A stretch of DNA of 64,000 nucleotides, from positions 1,488,001 to 1,552,000 of the forward strand of contig JAWNGF010000007.1 of the NCBI GenBank assembly GCA_037039685.1. Direction: 5' to 3'. The notes beneath the pieces are model-generated. The model saw only the letters and a list, made by a program, of their open reading frames with translations, had not been told where the DNA came from and did not search any database. Positions 46,349-55,960 of this stretch are shown one piece after another (the stretch's first letter is position 1; the number at the start of each line of letters is the position of its first letter). A program made the position numbers and the translations under genes. The DNA is from Ceratobasidium sp. AG-K (lineage: Eukaryota; Basidiomycota; Agaricomycetes; Cantharellales; Ceratobasidiaceae).

Positions 46349-46803
46349 TGTTGTGAGCCAGCTCCCTCCATTGTCTCGTCTGTTGTCTCACCCACCTGTC
46401 TTCTCTTTTGTGTTGTGTTTCCGTTTCCATTTGCCGCATTGCCACCTTCTTGTGGTTACTTCTGTTACACTGTGTAATGTGGCTGTGCTTTGTACAAGTC
46501 ATGTCTGTTCATACAGCATGACTCACATGGACACTCCTGATTGGCTGTTATGTATGACTCGTTTGGCTGCGCCTTGTATGACTCAGCCACCTTCTTTTTA
46601 TATATAGAGGACCAACAAGCCTGGTAACCCCAGCTTGTTTTGTCTTGTCAAACATCCCCTTTGAGTGACACTTTGAACCATCCCTACCCTCAAGAGCCTA
46701 CAGACACTTAAGTGTGTTGCAGTTCAAGAGGTCACTTAGGTCTTAGTGCCGTCCACTCTCCATCGCAGCTTGTCTCATAGCCACTAAGAAGAAGCTTACG
46801 ACA
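46349..46803 (+). repeat. 5' LTR of Element 1
   Basis: 455 bp, TGTTGTGAGC ... TTACGACA. TATATATA at 46599-46606. The presumed transcript start is near 46632, where AGCTTGTTTTGT pairs with the primer site. Confidence 0.9.
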
Positions 46804-46805
46804 TT

Positions 46806-46817
46806 ACAAAACAAGCT
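46806..46817 (+). promoter_or_regulatory. self-priming primer-binding site, Element 1
   Basis: ACAAAACAAGCT, two bases after the 5' LTR, is the exact complement of 46632-46643 in the LTR, about 31 nt after the TATA box. No tRNA-type TGG start is present. This matches the Tf1 self-priming layout. Confidence 0.7.
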
Positions 46818-46967
46818 TAACAATAATGTCCATTCAGGAGGACGCGGGATTGTGCCTTGCAACACCATTATCAATAAGGAGAGGACCAAGTAGGGCCTCA
46901 AGACTTACAAGTTCCCTCAACAAACAAGATATTGCACAAGCACGGGCCAGTGGACCAGCAAGGTCTT

Positions 46968-47389
46968 TGTCACAACCCTAACCGAACCTTGGAGGCCGAG
47001 ACTCCACAGGCAGTGAGGATGGGGGTTGGGACGACAGCAAAGGTCAAATGGACAGCAACTAAGGCCTAAGTGAGTCACGCGATGAGTGATGGGAAAACAA
47101 CAAGAGAACAAGTCTTGTGGTAGCAAGACTTGTGTTGCTGGTATATGTACTATCTACTGTGGCTATGTACAATAGAGAGTATGCAACAAAGGGGAGAAAG
47201 CAGGAGTCCGAGAGAAGCAAGGACAGAACAAAGGAGGCATGACAAGTCCATGGAGAACAAGGAACGAGTGAGGCTAGCAAGGTGAGCATGTCCCACGGTC
47301 ATGGCTTACATAATAGTGACTAAATGCGCCAAGGTGAGCAGAACGAGACCAAACAGAGCAACAAACAAGGCAAACAAAAGGTCATGACA
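46968..47389 (-). repeat. 3' LTR of Element 2
   Basis: 422 bp, TGTCACAACCCTAACC to GTCATGACA on the plus strand. Confidence 0.95.
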
Positions 47390-47401
47390 CTACCCCCCTT
47401 T
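47390..47401 (-). promoter_or_regulatory. polypurine tract, Element 2
   Basis: AAAGGGGGGTAG on the minus strand, directly against the 3' LTR. Confidence 0.8.
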
Positions 47402-47441
47402 CTAGGTCGGGGCCTACTTGGAAAAAGATGAAACAGTCATA

Positions 47442-47915
47442 TCAGAAGGCCCGCAGGCCACAAGCACAAACTCTGCCCCGTCCGTCATCCAACACAAATG
47501 GGTCCTCAGCCGTCCCATTTCCCTTCCACAAACCGCAATCCTCCTCGTCCGTCAAGTCGATGATGGGGTCAGCACATTTGTCGTCCTGGGTGAGGTCAAT
47601 GACCTCGAATGGGTGGCCAAGACGGGCCTTGCACAAGGCGTCCATGATGCGGACTGCATCGTGGGTGTCTTGGGCATCAAGGGCGATCCAGTTGCGCCAG
47701 CGCATGAGGGGCTTGCCCACAAAGGAGCGGGGGGCACAAGCTGACCAATAGCGGCCAGAGACAATGAAGTAGAAGGCCTGCTGGAGGCCTGAGTGCCAAT
47801 AACGGCCCTCGTTGCAGGTGGATTTGAGCGTCCGCTTGAAGGACACAGAGCAGGTATAGAGCTCGTCATAGACGCAGACCATGAACAAGTTGGTGGATTG
47901 GCAGGGGGCAGGCAT
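47442..47915 (-). CDS. ORF3 of Element 2, SIM-like motifs, unknown function
   Basis: 157 codons, intact. Starts at an ATG with A at -3 (CACCATGCC), about 40 nt after a TAA in its own frame, so it has its own initiation. It overlaps the end of the pol frame by about 360 nt in the -1 frame. The N-terminal two thirds are mixed (MPAPCQSTNLFMVCVYDELY; several Trp, Cys). The C-terminal part carries EVIDLTQDD and PIIDLTDEED, each a hydrophobic V/I-I-D-L-T core followed by acidic residues, typical of SUMO-interacting motifs. No enzyme signature. A role in binding sumoylated host chromatin proteins or silencing factors is conceivable but is inference. Confidence 0.6.
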   Translation of the reverse strand: MPAPCQSTNLFMVCVYDELYTCSVSFKRTLKSTCNEGRYWHSGLQQAFYFIVSGRYWSACAPRSFVGKPLMRWRNWIALDAQDTHDAVRIMDALCKARLGHPFEVIDLTQDDKCADPIIDLTDEEDCGLWKGNGTAEDPFVLDDGRGRVCACGLRAF

Positions 47916-50900
47916 GGTGCAGGAGTGGGAGTATGAGGGGTGGACGTGTTAAGCGCACAGGAGAGGAAAGTAAAAACTTTTTGGTGGGGAGCTTGGACTC
48001 CCGCCGCTTCTTTAATACGTTTGGAACGCTGAATGGGCCGTTCTTCCTTTTCTTCGGCGGCTGAATCGTCCTTTGTCTCCTTATGGCAACGCTTCCTTGT
48101 AACCTTGGGGACTTCCTTGATGGCTTCTGGATGTTCCCTGTGGAACTCGCTAATGAGTTCTGGTGCATTGCCAAGGTTCTCCACCGGTTCCCAGGAATCG
48201 TGTTCTGACGTGTAACCCTTCCACTTGACGTAGTACTTGAGGATTCCTCTTTCCACCTTGGAGGACAGGATCTGTTCAACTTCATATTCTTCCTCACCCT
48301 CAGGGGTCTCAATGGGTGGTGGTGGTTCAATAACGCGTCCCTCAATCTCATCTTCTTCATACTTGGCAAGGCGGGATACGTTGACTACCGGATGCATGGT
48401 CATGGATGGTGGAAGTTCCAGTTTGTATGCATTCCTTCCAACTGCTTCCAAGATTGTGAAAGGGCCCAGACGCTTGTGAGAAAGTTTGATTGATGGTCGA
48501 TTCGAAGAGATGTGATCATGACTGAGCCAAACTTTGTCCCCAATGATGAAGGGATCCTCTAGACACCATTGGTCCGCATATTCCTTGTCCCGTTCTTTAC
48601 TCAGGGTCAGGCTTGCTTTGGCTTCTTCCAGGTTGTCGTGGATGCGCTGGGCGTGAGCCAAGGCTTCTGGAACTGAACCGTCTTCTAATGGTGTGCCATC
48701 AATGGAGGGGTGACGAGCCAAGTTGGTGAAGAAAGGGGTCATGCCGATGCTAGAGTGGAAGGAATTGTTATACGCAAATTCGGCAAAGGGAAGCAAAGAA
48801 GCCCACTCATGCTGTCTAAAGGATACGTAGGTCTGCAGAAAGGCCTCTACCATTTGGTTGATTTGTTCTGTCTGGCCATCCGTCTCAGGGTGATAAGCAG
48901 TAGAGAGTCTGGGTCTAATCTTCAAGGCCTGATAGAGTTCTCTCATGAACCTTGATGCAAAGGTGGGGCCTCAATCTGACACGACTGTTTCTGGGGTACC
49001 ATGCAGCTTCCAACAGTGTTCCATGAACAATTCTGCTAACTTGGGGGATGTGATCTTCTCAGTACAGGGAATGAAGTGTGCCATTTTTGTGAGTGTGTCG
49101 ACAATAACCAGAATAGAGTCTAGGCCTCTTGATAGGGGTAGTTTGACAATCATATCAACCGAAATGTGTTGCCAGGGTTTAGAGGGGAGCTCTAGTGGTT
49201 GCAATTCTCCTAGGAGGCGCTGGTTGATTGGTTTGCTTTGTTGGCACAAGTTGCAGGATGACACGTATTTGTTGATAAACACCTTCATTGATGGCCACCA
49301 GTATTCCCGCTTGATCAATTCCAAAGTCTTTGCTTGCCCCATGTGACCGGCTGCCTTGTTGTCATGATGGAGTTCCAAGATTTGTCGCTTGAGCTCGTTG
49401 TTGCTAGGAACATAGACCCGACCTTTCCTGTATAGCAAGTTATTTCGGATCTTCCAATCCTCAAATTCCTTCCGGACCATGGCAGGTGCTTTCTTGGGTT
49501 GATTGCTGAGGAACGCCCAAATGGACTGGATGTATTCGTCACTAGGCAGCTGATTTTGAATGGCAGTGTGAATCTCTGCCGTTGATGCTATGCTAGTAGA
49601 TGTTTCTTTGGCCAAATTGATGAAGATGTGAGGTGCAAGTAGGGGTTTTTGAGGGACTACCCCCCCTTCTAGATTGTGGTCGCTCCGCCGACTGAGTGCA
49701 TTGGCTTTTCCATTGAGTCTGCCAGCCTGATATTTGATCTGGAAATTGAATTCTGACAGGAAGACCGCCCATCTGTTTTGATGCTTGGTAAGGACTTTGG
49801 AGGTCATGAAATACTCTAGATTTTTATGATCGGTGATGAGTAGAACCGGAATTTCTGTTCCTTCCAATAGATGACGCCATTCCTTGAAAGCTTTGATAAT
49901 TGCGAGGAGTTCCTTATCAAAAATATCGTAGTTTCGCTCTGCTGGTGATAGGCTCTTGGACATGAAAGCAACAGGATGCAGTTTGCTATCCGTTCCATAT
50001 TGACTAAGGACCGCTCCTGTGGCTTTGTCTGATGCGTCACATTCAATGATGAACCCTTTTTCTTGATCCGGTTGTAACAGGATGGGTGCTTGTAGAAATT
50101 CCTGGATCATTCTTTTGAAGCTAGCCTGTGTCTCTGCATTCCATTCCCACGGTTTCCCTTTCATAGTGAGGTCATAGAGGGGTCTGGCAATGTGCGTATA
50201 ACCCTTGATGAACCGCCTGTAGAAGTTTGCGAATCCCAGAAAGGTTTGAACATTGGTAACATTCCTTGGAACTGGCCATTTTTTGATTGCCAACACTTTT
50301 TCTTCCTGCATCTCAACTGCTTCTCCCAAAATTACCAAGCCTAAATAGTCCACTTTTGGCACATGGAACAAACATTTCTTGAGGGAGCAATAGAGGCCCA
50401 TCCATTGTAGTCTACGCAGTACTTCTTTGACATGAGCAGGGTGTTCTTCTGGGTTTTTGGAGAAGATCAAGATGTTGTCAATGTAAATTTCCACATAGAC
50501 TCCTTTGATGTCCCTGAATTCTGCGTCCATCATGTTCTGGAAGGTTGCTGGTGCATTGGTCAGACCAAACGGCATGACCTTGGTTTCATAAAGACCGTAT
50601 TTTGTTCTAAACGCTGTTTTGTATATGTCTTCTTCAGCAACCCTGACCAGGTTGTAACCAGATTTTAAATCCAATTTGGTGAAGATCTTGGCTCCTTTAA
50701 CTCGTTTGATGAGATCATCAGTCCTTGGGAGTGGGTAACGGTTTTTCTTTGTCCACCTGTTTAAGTACCTGTAGTCCATGCACAGTCTTGGTGGTTGGGG
50801 AACGCCATCAATATCATGGCAACGGACAAACATGACTGGTGACGCCCATTCAGAGGTGGATTGAACAATGAATCCCTTTTCCAAGTTTTCGTCAATCCAT

Positions 50901-51607
50901 GCTTTCAGGATTTGGTCTTCTTCTTTGGTTAACGAATAGACCACCCCAATCTTGGGTTTAGCGCCAGGTTCCAGTTCAATTTTGAGGTCATAGGGTCGAT
51001 GTGGTGGGAGTTTATCAACTTCTTTTGCGACAAAAACGTCCTGAAACTCCAGATACTCGTTGGGAAGTTTTCCCACTACCCCCCCTTCTAAAGCGCTGCA
51101 CTCCCTGTAAAGACATTCAGATGCACAGAAGTGTGAATTGAATTCTAGTGTTCCTCCTGTCCAATCGATTTGTGGATTATGCTTTTTCAACCATGGTATG
51201 CCTAAGACTACTGTGTGTCGTCCCAAAGGTGCTACATTGCAAGTGATTTCCTCCACATGATTGTTCATAATAATTTGGAAGGTGGCCTCCTGCTCAATAA
51301 GTCCATTTGCTATTGGCCGTCCATCAATGACCTGCACCCGCCGCGCCACTTTCTTCTTTTTTGTAGGGATTTTATGTTTAGTGATATATTTGGAATTAAT
51401 GAAGTTTCCGGAGGCACCGGAGTCAATCATAGCGACTGTGATAAGGTTTTTCAGGCTTTTGATAGTTATTGGCACATGGAGTTGGTCTGCGTATTCGGCG
51501 GAACATAAATATATTTTGTTTACAGACTGATTTTGATTCTCCATGGCAACACAATCTAATTCTGTCTTCAGGGCGCCTGATGCTCCCTTCAGACACTGCC
51601 TTTTCCC
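47552..51607 (-). pseudogene. pol of Element 2 (protease, RT, RNase H, integrase, chromodomain)
   Basis: Entered by -1 frameshift at 51601-51607 or from the ATG at 51544. Protease DSGASGNFI, RT with MPFGLTNAPATFQ and the active site YIDNILIF (second Asp changed to Asn at 50474-50476), RNase H (IIECDASDKATGAVLSQYG, ITDHKNLEYF), integrase zinc module (HHDNKAAGHMGQAKT, CNLCQQSK), core DMIVKLPLSRGLDSI, VVSD and TDGQTEQIN, GPFTILEAVG, and chromodomain (YEVEQILSSKVERGILKYYV, WKGYTSEHDSWEPVENL). One in-frame TGA at 48971-48973 replaces the Arg after VVSD. Otherwise open through its overlap with ORF3. Not functional because of the stop and the YIDN change. Confidence 0.9.
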
Positions 51608-53282
51608 GATTCCTCATCAGAAACTTCCTCCAAAGCGGCTATTTTGACAACGCAATTTTTGGCAATATGACCCTTCTTTTGACAGCGGTAACAGGTGAGT
51701 TCCAAACTGCTGGACGCTGCCACCTCAACTCCTGCCATTGTGCAAGTGTTTAAGCATAGGTAGGGGAATGGAAGTTCGCTTTCAGATCCGTCTTCCCATT
51801 TGGTAGTAGGAATCTTGAACCCTTTCTTGTTCTTGCCAATCTTTGTAATTTGTCCCCTAGTTGCACCTTTTGGTCCCATGGTGTAAATTTTGTCCCCTTC
51901 CTTGAATTCTGTCTTCTGCGCTGTTGTGCTCGTGGTCACCTTTTTGAAGGTTCCGCTCAGTGTCGCCTTCTCCGGGCCCTTGGCCTTTTTCTCCAAATTT
52001 CGTGCAATAAGGTTTGTGTCAATCCTAGACGCATGATTCATCAACTGTGTGAGGGTAACAACGTGGCGATCAATGTTTTGAATTGACATGACATCCTGGA
52101 TTTTGTCCTTGAGGCCAGAATAAAAATCGTCTTTGAGGGTAGTCTCATTGTAGCCCAGAGCACTGGAATAAGTTCTGAAATTTGAAATATAATCGACCAC
52201 CAACTTGGTTTGTTTCAGATTTCGATATTTCTGCCGGTAAACTTCCACTTGCTCTACCTTGCCAAAGGCCTCTTTGAAGGCTTCTTCAAAGAGGGTCATG
52301 TTGTTAAGGATTGGTTGAGGGACACCAGCCATTTCCTGCTCAAGGAAAGGACGAATCCATTCCCTGGCTTCCCCCCTCAGGTATGAAATGATGAAGAGGA
52401 TCTGCTGATCCACCGTATCGTAACGCAGGTCCAAGGTACTGATGTAGAGGTTGCAGGCAAAGGTAAAGTCCCTAGCCTTCTGACCGCATTCGCCGTTGTA
52501 CTCAGGGGGTTTGCTGGCCAAACTTTTCTTGGAAGTCCGGGGGGCAGCAGGAGTAGTGCTAGTGGCAGGTGGAGCCGCGGGGGCTGGACCAAGTGTAAAT
52601 CGCCCAATAGACCTTCCTAGTGCTTGTTGATTAAGAGGGGCCCCGCCCTGAGGTTGCGATGCGTCAAGATTCCCCCTTCTTCCTTGGTTACCAGGCTGAT
52701 AAGCGCGTCCCCTGGCCTGGCAAATCAGAATGTCCATATCGTTTTGCATAGTATTGAGGAGCGCTTGATTGGTTTGAACGTCGGCTTGAGTGGCTTGAAT
52801 GTTTGAAGATTTAGGTCGCCATCCCCTGAATTGTAGAGTATCCATTGGTGGATATTATTGACACGTCTACTAGTGATTTCGATTTGTTGTGCGATTCTAA
52901 GTAGGAAGGCAGCGATATCCTCATTGGTGGTCCTGCAAGTGTTGTACCATTGACCACTTTCTAGATGGCTCTCGATATATTGGTCTGATGGTCTGGTTTC
53001 CACTCGTCCACTTGCTTCTGGTTCTGGGGCTTGGAGCTCCCCAGTGCGCATGGAGGCATTATTGCAGTTTGCGTTGGGTGGCGACGATGTAGCCGCTGGG
53101 GCCCCTACACCAAATGATACTTGATATGGCTTGGTTCCCTGAACTGTAGGATCCAATCGAGAGGTCCCTGTCTTGCCTGACATGATGCCGGTTGCACTTG
53201 GAATCTGGGATGTTGAGTGTCCTAGGCTGAAAGTTCTACTGATGCGTCCTGAAACCGATTCCCCCTGTGGGTAAACCAACAT
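51589..53282 (-). pseudogene. gag of Element 2
   Basis: Two overlapping frames, 53282-52725 and 52845-51589, carry one gag; a 1-nt indel near 52780-52840 breaks it. The capsid part (REWIRPFLEQEMAGVPQPIL, VEQVEVYRQKYRNLKQTK) is followed by a CCHC knuckle CYRCQKKGHIAKNC and the ESGK stretch that carries the slippery site, 10 nt before the TGA at 51589-51591. Confidence 0.85.
51601..51607 (-). promoter_or_regulatory. -1 frameshift heptamer at the gag-pol junction, Element 2
   Basis: GGGAAAA on the minus strand, read G GGA AAA in the gag frame, just before the gag stop. Pol is in the -1 frame and is open across it. Confidence 0.65.
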
Positions 53283-53678
53283 GAGCTATAATAAGTGCGC
53301 TTCCTGGTGCGCTGCAACCAAATATGGCTAGTAGTGTTGATTATCAAAAATGAAAGTCCCCTGGGTAGAGATAGATAGAAGGGGGAACCTAGTCGACGGT
53401 AGGTTCAAGGCGAAAGTGTCAGAGATCCTTGTTCCAATAGAATATATGAGCGGCGCTTCCTGATTAGGTGGCAACGGCTCAGTGATATCAGAGGATAGGG
53501 GACGTTGTCAACGTGCTAATGGATGCGAGCTGCAATATGCCTTGACGTGTAAATGATGCAGGGGAGAGATAGGCATATTAGCTATCAATGGTGAAGGGTG
53601 TGCAGTGCTCAGAGATAACCCGGTGATGATAAACCTGGTTCCGACAGTGACAAAGGCTGTATCCGCAACGAAGGCAAG

Positions 53679-53690
53679 AAGACTTGTTCT
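53679..53690 (-). promoter_or_regulatory. self-priming primer-binding site, Element 2
   Basis: AGAACAAGTCTT on the minus strand, two bases after the 5' LTR, complementary in transcript sense to 53830-53841. That copy lies about 30 nt after a TACATATAC box (53866-53874). Confidence 0.7.
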
Positions 53691-53692
53691 AG

Positions 53693-54114
53693 TGTCACAA
53701 CCCTAACCAAACCTTGGAGGCCGAGACTCCACAGGCAGTGAGGATGGGGGTTGGGACGACGGCAAAGGTCAAATGGACGGCAACTAAGGCCTAAGTGAGT
53801 CACGCGATGAGTGATGGGAAAACAACAAGAGAACAAGTCTTGTGGTAGCAAGACTTGTGTTGCTGGTATATGTACTATCTACTGTGGCTATGTACAATAG
53901 AGAGTATGCAACAAAGGGGAGAAAGCAGGAGTCCGAGAGAAGCAAGGACAGAACAAAGGAGGCATGACAAGTCCATGGAGAACAAGGAACGAGTGAGGCT
54001 AGCCAGGCAAGCATGTCCCGCGGTCATGGCTTACATAATAGCGACTAAATGCGCCAAGGTGAGCAGAACGAGACCAAACAGAGCAACAAACAAGGCAAAC
54101 AAAAGGTCGTGACA
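53693..54114 (-). repeat. 5' LTR of Element 2
   Basis: 422 bp. TATA-like box at 53866-53874 and presumed start near 53841 on the minus strand. Confidence 0.95.
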
Positions 54115-54139
54115 GTCTTGCCCTCAAAGCCAAGCTTCT

Positions 54140-55960
54140 ATGCCTGGAACATTCAACACTGGGAACGTTTCAATCATCCAGGAAGAACCTACCATTGTTA
54201 CTAGGGAACCAGGGGATATTACCAACAATCCCACACCAGTCACAATTTGAATCCCAATTTCTAATGGAAGCCCAGGTCCCTCACATCCACTATGGCCTAT
54301 AGGATCCAGAAGACAGTTTTTCTCCCCCCAACCAGAAGCTCACGGGGGCGTATCTCTTGTTCCTATCAGACCACCACCCACACCACATATTTCCCACACT
54401 CCTCAAGTACCCCAGATTGGGGGAACTATTGCCAATGCCGGTCCGGTCCCAATAAGCTCTCAAGCCGTGACACCAGTTAACCCAGCACCGCCATATGTAC
54501 CACAAGGGTATTCCCAGCAGCCACCAGCAACCAAAGACCAAACTGCTCCTGGGATTCCCAGCTCAAGTTCTAGTTCCAGCAGTAGAACCGTGATTAGCAA
54601 TCTCCATGACCTCAATGATCTTCACCTTGGACGACACAACGCACTCTTAAGAATTATCAATGGAATGAGGATAACAATTGATAGAAGACTTAACGGGCTA
54701 GAACAATCCACTCAAGTGTTGGCTAACAACCAACAGATCTTCAACGATTCCCTCAACAACCTGCAAGGAACCCTCACAGACATCCTCAACGCAGCGCAAA
54801 ATAGTGAATATAACAGTTTCCTGGTTGGACAAGACGTAATCCGCTTAAGAAAGAAAGTCACAAACACACAGGGACTAGTAAACAACATGCAGGAAGATCT
54901 TAACACAACAAGGCAGGCACAGCTAGCCTGGAACAAAGCAGTCACCCAAGGACTGGAAGGACTAAGGGGAGACGGGAGGGTTGCAATCGGACAAATTAAC
55001 ACCATGCAAGAGGCAATCAACAACATGTGCAAGCAGATGGACGAAGCATCCCTACATGCTGTATCACCCCCCCAGCCAGAAGCAGAATCTACCAGAATTG
55101 ACGAACTAGAACAAAGGCTGCGTCAACTCACAGAAAATTCTGACAACAGAAGGGAAACTAGGGGCCCTAAAGTAACCAGACCAGAAGCTTTTCACAGGAA
55201 GAAAGGAGAAGGAGCAGAAATGTTCATCACCCAGATGGAAAGCTACTTCGTCAGGTTGGGCGACCAATACAGTTCAGGACAAGAACAAATTAGAGAAGCA
55301 TTAGCGAATTTCAAATCAGATAACAAGTCCGCTACACACTGGCCACAAGTGTTACTCCGATCTATGAACAACGGAATTCCAGACCAAAACCTAACATCAT
55401 GGGAAGCATTCAAGACACACTTCATGGAACAATTTAGCAACCCTAACAAGAAGGCCAAGGCGGAGGCTGATATTTGGAAAAGCAAGCAGGTCAATTCAGT
55501 AGCAAATTATGCGACAGAATTCCGCTTTCACATGGTCAACATGAATTGGGGGGAAGAAGCCCTTGTCAACCAATTCAAGGAAGGACTCAAACCTGAAATC
55601 AAGACGGAATTGGCACGATTTGAACTCTCCCTTATCAACAAGGATGGAACCAAAAGGCGTCTCAACCTTAATCAATGGATCACTCTTGCGATTTCTATCA
55701 ATCAAAAGTTACAGCAAATCAAGTCCTCCATGGGAAAGAAAATAGCACAGACTACAACCACGGGCCAAACCTCTACAAAACAATTACTGGACAAAGTATA
55801 CAAGGCAAGAATTGCATCAAACCAATGCCTGAAGTGCGGACAAGAGGGACACTGTTCACTCGAATGCTCCTCCAAGGAATGGATAACTATTGAACCCAGT
55901 ATACAGGGAAGAGAAGCAACAATCTCTGAAGAATCGGGAAAAGAAGGGGTCTCCCTCTAA
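54140..55960 (+). pseudogene. gag of Element 1
   Basis: 606 codons from ATG 54140, one TGA at 54248-54250 (probably from CGA), then open to 55960. Pro-rich N-terminus, coiled coils at about residues 160-330, capsid (SYFVRLGDQYSSG, WEAFKTHFMEQFSNPNKKAK, NQFKEGLKPEIKTEL), CCHC knuckle CLKCGQEGHCSLEC, and the SEESGKEG end with the slippery heptamer. Confidence 0.85.
55936..55942 (+). promoter_or_regulatory. -1 frameshift heptamer at the gag-pol junction, Element 1
   Basis: G GGA AAA in the gag frame, 15 nt before the gag stop. The -1 frame is open from here into the protease. Confidence 0.65.

Larger units (their letters stand above)
46968..54114 (-). mobile_element. Element 2: Ty3 chromovirus with ORF3, nested in Element 1
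   Basis: Two 422-bp LTRs (46968-47389, 53693-54114) and a perfect 5-bp target duplication GTCTT (46963-46967, 54115-54119). Order on the minus strand: primer site, gag, pol, ORF3, polypurine tract. The LTRs differ at about 9 positions by eye. 7147 bp. The youngest insertion in the nest. Gag is frame-shifted, pol has one TGA and an altered RT active site. Confidence 0.95.

Noticed and set aside
47866..48369. Basic Ser/Pro/Arg-rich ORF overlapping the Element 2 chromodomain
   Set aside because: Lies in another frame of the same strand under clearly coding chromodomain sequence. No start context and no motif.
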